From Thiomicrorhabdus sp965602805 (GTDB taxonomy: Bacteria; Pseudomonadota; Gammaproteobacteria; Thiomicrospirales; Thiomicrospiraceae): DNA of 64,000 nucleotides. Shown in pieces: positions 8,889 through 17,762 of the stretch. The DNA lies in contig CBFCZK010000001.1 of NCBI GenBank assembly GCA_965602805.1, forward strand, positions 186,001 to 250,000, written 5' to 3'. Under the pieces are notes generated by a model that saw only the letters and a program-made list of their open reading frames with translations, was not told the origin of the DNA and did not search any database. Every line of letters begins with the position of its first letter. The first letter of the stretch is position 1. The position numbers and the translations under genes were made by a program.

Positions 8889-10835
8889 ATGAATACAGCC
8901 ACTCGACAAAACATTGAACAACTTCCTTCTTATTTAGCAGATCAGATTGCCGCCGGTGAAGTGGTTGAACGACCAGGTTCGGTAGTCAAGGAGTTGCTTG
9001 AAAATGCCTTGGATTCTGGAGCAACCCAGATCGATATTATGGTTGAAGAGGGTGGCGAGAAATCCATTGTGGTGACCGATAACGGCAGTGGTATTCCGAA
9101 GCAAGAGTTGTTATTAGCGGTGAGCCGCCACGCGACCAGTAAAATCAAAACCGGTGAGGACTTGGCGGCGGTGGCGACGCTTGGATTTAGAGGTGAGGCG
9201 CTGGCGAGTATCAGTTCGGTTTCTCGATTTGAGATGAGCAGTCGCCATGAATCAGAGAAGGCCGCATGGCAACTTAATTCTGAAGGCGAAGGCCGTTGGA
9301 GCGAATTAAAACCTGCGGCGGGTACGGTCGGTACTAGAGTCAGTGTGGTCGACCTATTTTTCAATACTCCGGCTCGAAAGAAGTTTTTGAGAACCGCGCG
9401 TGCCGAGTTTATGCAAATTGAGCAATTGGTTAAGCGCGTGATGTTAAGTCGTCCTGAGGTCAGTTTCAAGCTCACTCATAATCAAAAAGTCACACGGCAT
9501 GTCATTGCGGTGACCGATGAGTTGAGTCTTAAAAAACGTTTAGCGCAATTGATGGGTGCTCCTTTTGTGCAGCAGTCTTTAGAGATTAACTTTGAGGCGC
9601 AAGATATTAAACTGTCGGGCTGGGTCGGTCAGCCGACCTTTAATCGCAGTCAAACGGATATGCAGTATCTGTTTGTAAACGGCAGAATTGTTCGTGACCG
9701 TTTACTCTCTTATGCAGTTAAGCAGGCCTATGCTGATGTGCTGTACAACGGTCGACATCCCGCCTATTTATTGTTTTTAGAAATTCCACATGAGTTGGTG
9801 GATGTTAATGTGCATCCATCAAAATACGAAGTGCGTTTTGCGAATGGTCGTTGGGTGTATGATTTTTTACGCCGTTCAGTTCGCGAGTCTGTCGCTCGTC
9901 CCATTGCGGCTGAAACCGGTAGCGGTGTCCAGCTAGAGGGTTCAATGAATCTGTCGGCAAATGGTCTTACTGGAGAAAATGCATTTGGGGCGGCGTTTTC
10001 GCCAACCGGTCTTTCACAAGTTGATGTGCAAACGGCGATTGCGTTTCAACAGCCTTATGAGGGTGCCGAAGGTGTGAGTCAAAGCCAGGGTTTAAGTCAA
10101 GAGTCACTGCAAAGCGCACAATATCAAGCTGTTTTGTCGGGGGGTAATAGCTTTAATCGTAATCTACAGGATATTATTAATCAGCGCCGCCAAACGACCA
10201 GGCCTGGTGAGATTAACGAGACTTCATCCGACTACGAAATTCATCAAGGCATGCCTAGACTCGGTTTTGCTAAAGCGCAAATTCACGGGGTTTATATTCT
10301 GTCTGAGAATCAGCACGGTTTGGTGTTAGTGGATATGCACGCTGCGCATGAACGGGTGGTCTATGAGCGTTTTAAAAAACAGTGGGCGACAGATCGTTTG
10401 GTCAGTCAGCCACTCTTAGTGCCGATTGCCATGGCGATGGATGAATCTCAAGTTAGCGTATGGCAAATCAATGAAGCTGGATTCAGTAAACTGGGCTTTG
10501 AGATTGAGCTGTTAGGGCCTGAGCAATTAAAGATCACCGCTGTACCAGCACTGTTGGTTAAAAGTGATGTGGTCGGTTTATTGAACGATATGATTGCCGA
10601 CTTAGCGATTGCTGGACAAACCCAGCAGGTAGAAGAGCGTATTAATGAAATGCTGTCGACCATGGCGTGTCATGGTTCGGTTAGAGCAAATCGTCAATTA
10701 ACGATTCCTGAAATGAACGCCCTGTTAAGAGAGATGGAAGTAACGGAGCGTTCAGACCAATGTAATCATGGTCGTCCGACGTGGGTGCAGATGTCGATGG
10801 ATCAGCTGGATAGTTTGTTTATGCGCGGGCAATAA
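8889..10835 (+). CDS. mutL: DNA mismatch repair protein MutL, endonuclease-type motif
   Basis: ATP-dependent matchmaker of mismatch repair. The N-terminal GHKL ATPase shows ENALDSG, DNGSGIP and GFRGEAL (about residues 38-105), and the transducer domain runs to about 335. A variable linker of about 130 residues follows. The C-terminal dimerisation domain contains VDMHAAHERVVYE, which fits the DxHA(x)2E(x)4E metal-binding endonuclease motif with Met in place of Gln. The late ACHGSVRANR and CNHGRPT motifs found in nicking MutL proteins are also present. Escherichia coli MutL lacks this set, so this MutL probably nicks DNA itself. An in-frame copy of the dispersed palindrome falls in the linker. 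It heads the mutL-miaA-hfq block. Confidence 0.97.
   Translation: MNTATRQNIEQLPSYLADQIAAGEVVERPGSVVKELLENALDSGATQIDIMVEEGGEKSIVVTDNGSGIPKQELLLAVSRHATSKIKTGEDLAAVATLGFRGEALASISSVSRFEMSSRHESEKAAWQLNSEGEGRWSELKPAAGTVGTRVSVVDLFFNTPARKKFLRTARAEFMQIEQLVKRVMLSRPEVSFKLTHNQKVTRHVIAVTDELSLKKRLAQLMGAPFVQQSLEINFEAQDIKLSGWVGQPTFNRSQTDMQYLFVNGRIVRDRLLSYAVKQAYADVLYNGRHPAYLLFLEIPHELVDVNVHPSKYEVRFANGRWVYDFLRRSVRESVARPIAAETGSGVQLEGSMNLSANGLTGENAFGAAFSPTGLSQVDVQTAIAFQQPYEGAEGVSQSQGLSQESLQSAQYQAVLSGGNSFNRNLQDIINQRRQTTRPGEINETSSDYEIHQGMPRLGFAKAQIHGVYILSENQHGLVLVDMHAAHERVVYERFKKQWATDRLVSQPLLVPIAMAMDESQVSVWQINEAGFSKLGFEIELLGPEQLKITAVPALLVKSDVVGLLNDMIADLAIAGQTQQVEERINEMLSTMACHGSVRANRQLTIPEMNALLREMEVTERSDQCNHGRPTWVQMSMDQLDSLFMRGQ
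10196..10210. repeat. dispersed palindrome inside mutL
   Basis: The exact 12-mer ACCAGGCCTGGT at 10197-10208 lies in the linker-coding part of mutL, where it encodes part of TTRPGE. Being in a tolerant linker it could have been acquired without harm to function. Confidence 0.85.
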
Positions 10836-10921
10836 CAGATATAACCCTTTAAAGTCACATAGCCGTTCACCTGGTAATTCACAAAATAGAACCGCTTAAA
10901 CGAGTAAAAAGTTAAATAAAG

Positions 10922-11878
10922 ATGATTGAATTAGTCAAAAAGTTAATCGCACAAAAACAGTGCCTGGCGTTGATGGGGCCGACCGCCTCGGGTAAAAGCC
11001 AGTTGTCTATGGATTTAGCCAAAGTGTTGCCGATAGAGATTATCAGTGTCGATTCGGCCTTAATCTATCGTCAGATGGATATTGGTACGGCCAAACCGAG
11101 TGCCGAAGAGATGTTGGCTGTGCCGCATCATCTGATTAATACGCATGATCCTGTCGAGGCTTATTCGGCTTCTGAGTTTGTTGAAGATGCGCATCAATTG
11201 GTCGAAGCTATTTTTGCACGCGGACGTTTGCCAGTATTAGTCGGCGGTACTATGATGTACTACAATGCTTTACAGCAGGGAATGAATGATCTGCCACCTG
11301 CGAATGAAGCGATTAGGGCCTCTTTACAAGCTATTTGGCAAGATAATCCAGAAGCACTGCATGAACGATTAACTGAGATTGATCCTGTGTCAGCGTTACG
11401 AATTCATCCAAATGATCCGCAACGTGTGATTCGAGCTTTGGAAGTCTTTGAGATTTCCGGAAAAACCTTAACGGAACTGCGTGATGAACCTCGGCCTAAT
11501 TTGACCGCATTTAAATTGATTAAAGTGGCTTTGATTCCAGAAGACCGCGCCAGATTACATAAGCAAATTGGACAGCGTTTTGACACAATGTTGCAGTCCG
11601 GTTTTTTACAAGAAGTGAAAGCGCTTTACGAGCGAGATGATATGGATGGCGATATGACTTCGATGCGTTCTGTTGGTTATCGCCAGGCTTGGTTGTTTCT
11701 AGCAGGTGAGTACGATTATGAAACCTTTGTCTATAAAGGTTTGGTCGCCACCCGTCAATTAGCCAAAAGACAGTTAACTTGGCTCAGAAAAGAGACGGAT
11801 TTAACGGTGATAGATCCTTACAAAACCACGGCGGAAGAGCGCTTACAGACATTGTTGGCTTTATTAAATCAAGCTTAG
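10922..11878 (+). CDS. miaA: tRNA dimethylallyltransferase
   Basis: Adds the dimethylallyl group to A37 of tRNAs that read UNN codons. The P-loop GPTASGKS is at residues 19-26, followed by the SVDSALIYRQMDIGTAKPS substrate segment (about 41-59). The conserved MRSVGYRQAW is near residue 246. The length of 318 residues is normal. It lies 86 bases after mutL and upstream of hfq, the order seen across gammaproteobacteria. Confidence 0.97.
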   Translation: MIELVKKLIAQKQCLALMGPTASGKSQLSMDLAKVLPIEIISVDSALIYRQMDIGTAKPSAEEMLAVPHHLINTHDPVEAYSASEFVEDAHQLVEAIFARGRLPVLVGGTMMYYNALQQGMNDLPPANEAIRASLQAIWQDNPEALHERLTEIDPVSALRIHPNDPQRVIRALEVFEISGKTLTELRDEPRPNLTAFKLIKVALIPEDRARLHKQIGQRFDTMLQSGFLQEVKALYERDDMDGDMTSMRSVGYRQAWLFLAGEYDYETFVYKGLVATRQLAKRQLTWLRKETDLTVIDPYKTTAEERLQTLLALLNQA

Positions 11879-11906
11879 GGGTAAGGCGTTTGCTTAATAA
11901 AATGGC

Positions 11907-11935
11907 TTGATTAAAAGAAATGAAGTCGCTATGGT
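11907..11935 (+). promoter_or_regulatory. probable hfq promoter
   Basis: TTGATT at 11907-11912 and TATGGT at 11930-11935 are 17 bases apart, downstream of the miaA stop. This would give an hfq leader of about 115 bases that includes the A-rich triplet tract. Confidence 0.45.
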
Positions 11936-12004
11936 ATGCTTTTCGCTAGATGCAAGGCTAAGTAGCTTTCTACAAACTTAGAGCGGAACTGGCGCGAAAA
12001 CCTA

Positions 12005-12052
12005 AAAAATAATAATAAAAATAACAATAATAAGAATAAAAAAAATAGGAAT
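12005..12052 (+). promoter_or_regulatory. (ARN)16 tract over the hfq ribosome-binding site, predicted Hfq site
   Basis: From 12005 to 12052 the leader reads as 16 consecutive triplets of the form A-R-N (AAA, AAT x3, AAA, AAT, AAC, AAT x2, AAG, AAT, AAA x2, AAT, AGG, AAT). The AGG triplet is part of the AGGA ribosome site at 12047-12050, and the start codon is at 12057. Repeated A-R-N triplets are the known ligand of the distal face of Hfq, and Hfq is known to repress its own translation in Escherichia coli. Binding here would block ribosome access. The pattern is read directly from the sequence; the regulatory role is inferred. Confidence 0.65.
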
Positions 12053-12056
12053 TATT

Positions 12057-12329
12057 ATGGACAGCAAGAAACCGGCTAAAGCCCTTCCAATTCAAGACCC
12101 GTATTTAAACGCTTTACGTAAAGAGCGTATTAGCGTCTCTGTGTACCTAGTTAATGGCGTAAAGCTGCAAGGTAAAGTCGATTCATTTGATCAATTTGTC
12201 GTCTTGTTAAGAAGCAGTGTGACGCAGATGGTATATAAACATGCCATTTCTACGATTGTGCCGATGCGTGATCCTAAGCCTTATGAATCTTCAGCTGAAG
12301 ATCGCGAGCACTCAGAAGCAGGTGAGTAA
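12057..12329 (+). CDS. hfq: RNA chaperone Hfq
   Basis: Hexameric Sm-like RNA chaperone that helps small RNAs pair with mRNAs. The 90-residue protein has the Sm1 segment (QDPYLNALRKERISVSVYL, about 17-35) and GVKLQGKVDSFDQFVVLL (about 38-55). The Sm2 signature with YKHAISTIVP (about 65-74) carries the RNA-binding Tyr-Lys-His. The C-terminal tail is short and acidic (about 17 residues). The start is supported by AGGA seven bases upstream, within an unusually A-rich leader. Confidence 0.98.
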   Translation: MDSKKPAKALPIQDPYLNALRKERISVSVYLVNGVKLQGKVDSFDQFVVLLRSSVTQMVYKHAISTIVPMRDPKPYESSAEDREHSEAGE

Positions 12330-12507
12330 CCGCTTGCCAGTAAAAAGTTTAAAGCGTTTTCTGATTAGCTTATAAATTCACGCCTATTAAAGTGAAATTG
12401 ATGTCCGCCTAGAAGTCGACTTTAAATCGGTTCATCGTCGATTTAGAGTGCTAATTTAGGGTACTATATGACTTCCTGAGTTAAGTTCTAAAAGAGAAAA
12501 CGCCTAT

Positions 12508-13803
12508 ATGGAATTATTTGATCGTCTTCAACGACGTGAATTAGAACGTGCCGTCCTGGTGCACGTTGATTTCTATCATGAGTCTGACCGCGAAGATCTT
12601 GATGAGTTTTATGAACTTGTCGATTCTGCCGGTGCTGAAGTTTGCACCCTCATAACCACCAAACGCCAAAGACCCGATTCCAAATATTTTGTAGGTAAAG
12701 GTAAAGCTGAAGAAATTCAAGCGGCCGTAGAACTCTATGAAGCGGATGTGGTTATTTTCAATCACGCCTTAAGTCCCGCGCAAGAACGTAACTTATCAAC
12801 CCTATTTGATTGCCAAGTATTAGATCGTGTCGGTCTAATTTTAGATATATTTGCGCAACGTGCTCGTTCCCACGAAGGTAAACTTCAGGTTGAGTTGGCG
12901 CAGATGAAACGAATGTCCACCCGTTTAGTAAAGGGATGGACGCATTTGGATAGACAGGGTGGTATTGGCGCTCGTGGACCGGGTGAAACTCAGCTTGAAT
13001 CGGATAGACGTTTGGTTCAAGTACGGATTAGGTCTCTAGAAGCTAAAATTGAGAAAGTTCGTAAACAACGTGGACTGGGTCAGCAGGCGCGTAAACGTTC
13101 AGAAATCCCTATTATTACCATTGTTGGTTATACCAATGCTGGAAAGTCGACGCTGTTTAATCAAATGACCACAGCGGATGTTTATGCTGAGGATCGTCTG
13201 TTTGCAACCTTGGATTCGACTCTACGCCGTGTCCATCTTCCGGGAGCAGGCAAGGTTATTTTTGCAGATACCGTAGGGTTTATCCGCCACATTCCGCATG
13301 ATTTAGTCACGGCATTTCGCTCAACGTTAGAAGAGACGCGAGAAGCGGATCTATTAATACATTTAGTGGATGCGGCAGATCCGCATAGAGATGAAAAAAT
13401 CAGCGATGTGCATGATGTTATTGCAGAGGTCGGTGCAGAATCTGTGCCCCAGTTATTAGTTTTTAACAAAATTGATCGTCTAGAACCTGTTGTGATGCCG
13501 AAAATTGACCGCAATGAAGCCGGTATTCCGCAACGTGTCTGGGTCTCGGCAAAAGATGGTCAGGGTATTGATTTATTGCTCGAAGCGGTGGCTTCATTCT
13601 TTAAAGGTGCGTTTTTAACGGTTTCATTAGTGCTAAAAGTTGAGGCGGGTAAAAAGAGAGCAGATCTCTATTCGCTCGGCACCATCTTAGAAGAAGGTTT
13701 TGATGAAGACGGTAACAGTCTGTTTAAAATGTCATTAACGCATCAAGAATGGAACGCGGTCAAAGAGTGGCCAGAACTGCTTAAGGCAGAAGTCTTGGTT
13801 TAG
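12508..13803 (+). CDS. hflX: ribosome-associated GTPase HflX
   Basis: GTPase that binds the 50S subunit and splits stalled or heat-damaged ribosomes. The N-terminal HflX domain includes the glycine-rich GIGARGPGETQLE segment at about residues 152-164. It is followed by the G1 loop GYTNAGKST at about 206-214, G3 DTVGFI near 252 and G4 NKID near 320. The length of 431 residues is typical. It sits between hfq and hflK as in many relatives. The 178-base gap after hfq contains a weak hairpin (AAATCG/CGATTT near 12423-12443) but no clear terminator. Confidence 0.97.
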   Translation: MELFDRLQRRELERAVLVHVDFYHESDREDLDEFYELVDSAGAEVCTLITTKRQRPDSKYFVGKGKAEEIQAAVELYEADVVIFNHALSPAQERNLSTLFDCQVLDRVGLILDIFAQRARSHEGKLQVELAQMKRMSTRLVKGWTHLDRQGGIGARGPGETQLESDRRLVQVRIRSLEAKIEKVRKQRGLGQQARKRSEIPIITIVGYTNAGKSTLFNQMTTADVYAEDRLFATLDSTLRRVHLPGAGKVIFADTVGFIRHIPHDLVTAFRSTLEETREADLLIHLVDAADPHRDEKISDVHDVIAEVGAESVPQLLVFNKIDRLEPVVMPKIDRNEAGIPQRVWVSAKDGQGIDLLLEAVASFFKGAFLTVSLVLKVEAGKKRADLYSLGTILEEGFDEDGNSLFKMSLTHQEWNAVKEWPELLKAEVLV

Positions 13804-13921
13804 AAAAATTTTAATAAGTGGGTAATAGCACGGATTCATAGAACTATATTGTCTATAAGTTATTTTAATAGGTGACTTTTAGCATGAACCTAACTAGAAT
13901 ATTCAAATTGTGTCTGCAAAA

Positions 13922-13959
13922 TTTTCAATTCAAATCTTGGTTTAGGTTTGAATTGAAAA
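13922..13959. repeat. A/T-rich inverted repeat between hflX and hflK
   Basis: TTTTCAATTCAAA at 13922-13934 and TTTGAATTGAAAA at 13947-13959 are exact complements around a 12-base spacer. It lies 77 bases before the hflK start in a 232-base gap. There is no GC-rich stem, so it is a poor terminator; an operator or leader hairpin for hflKC is possible. Confidence 0.5.
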
Positions 13960-14035
13960 GATAGACAAGTTTTTATTTATAACGCATAACAAAATTAATT
14001 TTTAAAATTATTTGTTAGAGCATGGAGATGTTTGA

Positions 14036-15268
14036 ATGGCTTGGAATGAACCAGGTAAGTCCGGACAAGATCCTTGGGGAAACTCAGGAAACAATGGCGG
14101 AGGCGGTGATAAAAAACCACCTAAAAAACAGAATAATGACGATATCGATGTCTTGTTGAAAAAAGCTCAAAGTGTCTTTGGTGGCGCGAGTAAAAAATTC
14201 GGCAATAATAGTGGCGGTGGTATCGGCGGTATCGGCGGTTCTGTCATTGCAGGTGTCGTTGGGGTTGTCTGGCTTCTTTCAGGTATCTACATTGTAGATC
14301 CAGCAGAACGTGGTGTTGTGACGCAGTTTGGTTCTTTTGTTGAAGAAACTACTGCGGGTCCTCATTGGCATATTCCATATCCGATTGAAGCGGTACGTAT
14401 TGTCAACGTCGATCAAATCAGAACGGCTGAAATCGGTTACCGTTCAGACAACAATCGAAGTGGTAATGTACCAACTGAATCATTGATGCTGACCAAGGAT
14501 GAGAATATCGTTGATCTGAAAATCGCGGTTCAATATCAAGTTGAAAGCGCGAATCAATATTTATTTGATGTAGCAGATCCTGATTTAACGTTACGTGCCG
14601 TAGTAGAAAGTACTCTGCGTGAAGTCGTTGGTCAAAATACAATGGATTTCGTTTTGACGGAAGGTCGTAACGAAGTGGTCTCTCGTGTACAAACCTTAAC
14701 GCAAGAGCGTTTGACGGCTTATAAGACAGGCTTAATCGTTACCAGTGTTAACTTACAAGATGCACAACCGCCTGAGCAAGTACAGTCGGCATTTGCCGAT
14801 GTTGTTAAGGCGCGTGAAGATAGAGAGCGTGTTATCAATGAAGCTGAAACCTATTCAAACGACATCTTACCTAAATCTCGTGGTCAAGCGGCACGTGAGC
14901 TAGAAGAAGCCAGTGCTTACCACGATCGTGTGATTGCTCAGGCAACGGGTGAAGCGTCACGTTTTACCAGTATTGTTAAAGAGTATAAGAAAGCACCAGA
15001 AGTAACCCGTAATCGTCTATACATTGATGCGGTTTCTCAAGTGTTAAGCAATACAAGTAAGGTTTTTATTGGCTCAGATAGCAGCAACAACCTGTTGTAT
15101 CTGCCATTAGATAAAATGGTAAGCCAAGGTTCATCTGTACCGTTTCAAGCGCCTCAGCAGATGGCTCCAGCAGCTACTTCAACGAATACTAATCAAAACA
15201 GTAACATGAATAATTCGGGTCAAAAAACCAATATTCGTGATTACCTAAAAAATAGGGAGCTACGTTAA
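14036..15268 (+). CDS. hflK: FtsH-modulating membrane protein HflK
   Basis: With HflC it forms the large SPFH-domain complex that encloses the FtsH protease at the inner membrane. The N-terminal 70 residues are rich in Gly/Asn/Lys. One transmembrane helix follows at about residues 72-90. The SPFH/Band-7 domain begins with IVDPAERGVVTQFG (about 86-100) and ends in a long helical region (REDRERVINEAETYSND). The C-terminal 50 residues are Gln/Asn/Ser-rich and probably disordered. The stop codon overlaps the start of hflC (TAATG), a sign of coupling. Confidence 0.97.
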   Translation: MAWNEPGKSGQDPWGNSGNNGGGGDKKPPKKQNNDDIDVLLKKAQSVFGGASKKFGNNSGGGIGGIGGSVIAGVVGVVWLLSGIYIVDPAERGVVTQFGSFVEETTAGPHWHIPYPIEAVRIVNVDQIRTAEIGYRSDNNRSGNVPTESLMLTKDENIVDLKIAVQYQVESANQYLFDVADPDLTLRAVVESTLREVVGQNTMDFVLTEGRNEVVSRVQTLTQERLTAYKTGLIVTSVNLQDAQPPEQVQSAFADVVKAREDRERVINEAETYSNDILPKSRGQAARELEEASAYHDRVIAQATGEASRFTSIVKEYKKAPEVTRNRLYIDAVSQVLSNTSKVFIGSDSSNNLLYLPLDKMVSQGSSVPFQAPQQMAPAATSTNTNQNSNMNNSGQKTNIRDYLKNRELR

Positions 15269-16125
15269 TGAAATCGGTCTTTTCAATATTAGTAGCTGCA
15301 ATCTTATTTGTAGCCAGTAGTTCAGTTTATGTTGTTAATCAGTGGGAAACCGGTGTTGTACTTCGATTAGGTGAAATCGTTGAAGCCGACGTTGAACCAG
15401 GATTACACTTCAAAACACCTTTTATCAACAACGTACGTAAATTTGATTCTCGTTTACAGACATTAGACTCAGCACCTGAGCGTTACCTAACCAGCGAAAA
15501 GAAGAACTTAGAAGTTGATTCGTTTGTTAAGTGGCGTATTAAAGATGTCGAGAAGTTCTATACCACCATGAACGGTGACAACCGTCAGGCGGGTATGAAA
15601 CTCGGTCAGATTGTTAAAGATGGCTTACGTGCAGAGTTTGGTAATCGTTCTGTTAAAGAAGTTATCTCTGGTGAACGTGTCGAGATTGCACAAAAAATTA
15701 AACTGACAACTGCAAGTGCAGCAGCTTCATTTGGTATCGAGATTGAAGATATTCGTATTAAACGAATTGATTTAGCCAAAGATATCAGTGAATCAGTTTA
15801 TCGTCGAATGGAAGCAGAGCGTAATCGAGTTGCTAAAGATTTAAGATCGAAAGGGTCTGAGTCTGCAGAGAAGATTAAAGCCGATGCGGATCGCCAACGA
15901 GTTGTTATCTTAGCCGATGCTTATAGTGAAGCTGAAATTTTACGTGGTAAAGGTGATGCGACCGCTGCAGAGATTTATGCAACGGCTTATAATCTTGATG
16001 CAGAGTTCTACTCTTTCTACCACAGTATCAACGCTTACAAAAATTCGTTTAACGATAAGTCAGATATCATGCTAGTAGATCCAAAGTCTGATTTCTTCAA
16101 GTACTTTAATCAGTCAACGAAGTAA
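15268..16125 (+). CDS. hflC: FtsH-modulating membrane protein HflC
   Basis: Partner of HflK in the HflKC-FtsH supercomplex. The 285-residue protein has an N-terminal membrane helix (about residues 4-22), then the SPFH domain starting NQWETGVVLRLGEI (about 28-41). The helical tail includes MEAERNRVAKDLRSKG, EAEILRGKGDATA and a conserved YHSINAYK. The length is slightly short of the E. coli protein but complete. A strong hairpin terminator follows 18 bases after the stop, so much of the transcript probably ends here. Confidence 0.97.
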   Translation: MKSVFSILVAAILFVASSSVYVVNQWETGVVLRLGEIVEADVEPGLHFKTPFINNVRKFDSRLQTLDSAPERYLTSEKKNLEVDSFVKWRIKDVEKFYTTMNGDNRQAGMKLGQIVKDGLRAEFGNRSVKEVISGERVEIAQKIKLTTASAAASFGIEIEDIRIKRIDLAKDISESVYRRMEAERNRVAKDLRSKGSESAEKIKADADRQRVVILADAYSEAEILRGKGDATAAEIYATAYNLDAEFYSFYHSINAYKNSFNDKSDIMLVDPKSDFFKYFNQSTK

Positions 16126-16142
16126 GTTAACTCAATAAAAGG

Positions 16143-16166
16143 AAGGTGGGGTAACCCACCTTTTTT
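16143..16166 (+). terminator. terminator after hflC
   Basis: AAGGTGGG at 16143-16150, a GTAA tetraloop of the stable GNRA class, and CCCACCTT at 16155-16162 continue into a run of six T. It stands between hflC and the DUF2065 gene, whose ATG is only nine bases after the T-run. Confidence 0.85.
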
Positions 16167-16174
16167 GTGGGACT

Positions 16175-16366
16175 ATGTTAGAAACAGCCTTAATTTCAGC
16201 CCTTGCTTTGGTGTTAATCATCGAAGGTATATTGCCTTTTATGTTTCCACGGTTTTGGCAAAAGATGATGTCTGAGGCTACTTTATTAACCGAAAAACAA
16301 TTACGGTTAATGGGCTTGGCCTCTATCTCAATCGGCCTTGCTATTTTAATGTTTTTTACCGCATAG
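16175..16366 (+). CDS. DUF2065 (YjeT-family) small membrane protein
   Basis: This 63-residue protein has two hydrophobic segments (about residues 4-24 and 44-62) joined by a charged loop containing FPRFWQKMM and LTEKQLRLMGL. These are the marks of the DUF2065/YjeT family, which sits between hflC and purA or hisZ in many gammaproteobacteria. Its function is unknown; the linkage to hflKC suggests a link to FtsH or membrane quality control. The start lies just after the hflC terminator and has only a weak GTGGG ribosome site, so expression depends on read-through or a hidden promoter. Confidence 0.85.
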   Translation: MLETALISALALVLIIEGILPFMFPRFWQKMMSEATLLTEKQLRLMGLASISIGLAILMFFTA

Positions 16367-16523
16367 TTCTTCCAACGTATTTGAACAGTTGATAAGGAAG
16401 TTCTCCTTTAACCTACCGTGTCAGATACGAACGATTGAAACATGTTCAGAAATGATTGATTTAACGATTAATCCACTCGACATGTTTCATCCAAATTTAA
16501 GTGATTAGAAAGAAGTTTTTAAA

Positions 16524-17699
16524 ATGCAGCAATCGACTTGGTTTACACCTGAAGGTTTAGAAGATCTTCTACCTCCGCAGACCCAAAAATTAGAATCTTA
16601 TCGACGTCAGTTAATTGATGGCTTTCACCTGTCTGGTTATGACTTGGTGTTGCCGCCAATTGCTGAATTCACGGATTCACTTTTGACTGGAACAGCACGC
16701 CATATGGCGGTTGATACTTGTCGTTTTACCGATCAGGAAAGCGGTAGAATGATGGGCGTTCGTGCAGATATGACGCCTCAGGTGGCACGTATTGTCAGTA
16801 ACCGTTTGAAAGCTTCAGATGGTATCTCACGCTTATGTTATGCCGGTGAAGTTCTAAAAACCCGTAACAACAAAGCTAAAGGTTCACGTAGCCCGATTCA
16901 AGTCGGTGCTGAGCTGTTCGGTCATTCGGGTGTCGAAAGCGACATTGAAATAATCGAGCTAATGCTTGAAAGCATGCAGGTTATGAATCTGAATGACATA
17001 AAGTTGAGTTTGGGTCATGTCGGTATTGTCGATGAGTTAATCTCATTAGCCGAATTAGATGAAAAACAAGCCGGTGAATTGATTGATATCCTAGAACGCA
17101 AAGCCATTCCAGAGTACGAGATCTTTATTGCCAATACGCCTGTACAAAGCAAGGTAGAGGATGCCTTTAAGATTTTACTAACCTATTGTGGCGATGCTGA
17201 AACGGTTATTGCGGCTGCGCAAACGCAACTGTCTCCTTTGTCATCTGTTTTAAGCGATGCTTTGAGCAGACTGGCGACCATAATCGATTATTTGAAAACA
17301 GTGCATAGCGCTGCTATACATTTAGATTTAGCAGATATTCGTGGCTACCAATACCATACAGGCGTTACTTTTGCCTGTTATGCGGCAGGTGGAAAACTTC
17401 TGCCGATTGCGAAAGGTGGACGTTATGATAATATCGGTTCCGATTTTGGATTAGCATTGCCTGCGACAGGTTTCAGTCTGGATTTGCGTGCTGCTTTAGA
17501 CTTATTGTCGCCTATTGAAGATTTTGATAAAGGTACTGTTTACGCACCTTATCAGGCAGATCAAGCGCTGCAAAATAAAATTTCAGACTTGAAAGCGCAG
17601 GGCATTAAAGTGGTTAAATCATACGACTTAACCGAGCTACAAGATGGTGACCAGTGGTTATCCAATGCCTCAAGTAAATGGACTGTTGAGCGCGTTTAA
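16524..17699 (+). CDS. hisZ: ATP phosphoribosyltransferase regulatory subunit HisZ
   Basis: HisZ resembles histidyl-tRNA synthetase but has no aminoacylation function. It binds short-form HisG and is needed for the first step of histidine synthesis and its feedback control. The 391-residue protein begins with the class II motif region (STWFTPEGLEDLLPPQ). The motif-2-like RADMTPQVARI is near residue 90 and RGYQYHTGVTFACY near 272. Its presence implies that a short HisG is encoded elsewhere. It is 63 bases upstream of purA, the usual neighbour in this group. Confidence 0.96.
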   Translation: MQQSTWFTPEGLEDLLPPQTQKLESYRRQLIDGFHLSGYDLVLPPIAEFTDSLLTGTARHMAVDTCRFTDQESGRMMGVRADMTPQVARIVSNRLKASDGISRLCYAGEVLKTRNNKAKGSRSPIQVGAELFGHSGVESDIEIIELMLESMQVMNLNDIKLSLGHVGIVDELISLAELDEKQAGELIDILERKAIPEYEIFIANTPVQSKVEDAFKILLTYCGDAETVIAAAQTQLSPLSSVLSDALSRLATIIDYLKTVHSAAIHLDLADIRGYQYHTGVTFACYAAGGKLLPIAKGGRYDNIGSDFGLALPATGFSLDLRAALDLLSPIEDFDKGTVYAPYQADQALQNKISDLKAQGIKVVKSYDLTELQDGDQWLSNASSKWTVERV

Positions 17700-17762
17700 T
17701 CGCGTTTGCTCTTGTGATACAAAACTCATTAAAATTTTAAGAAGTGGTTAAGAAGTAGCTTT

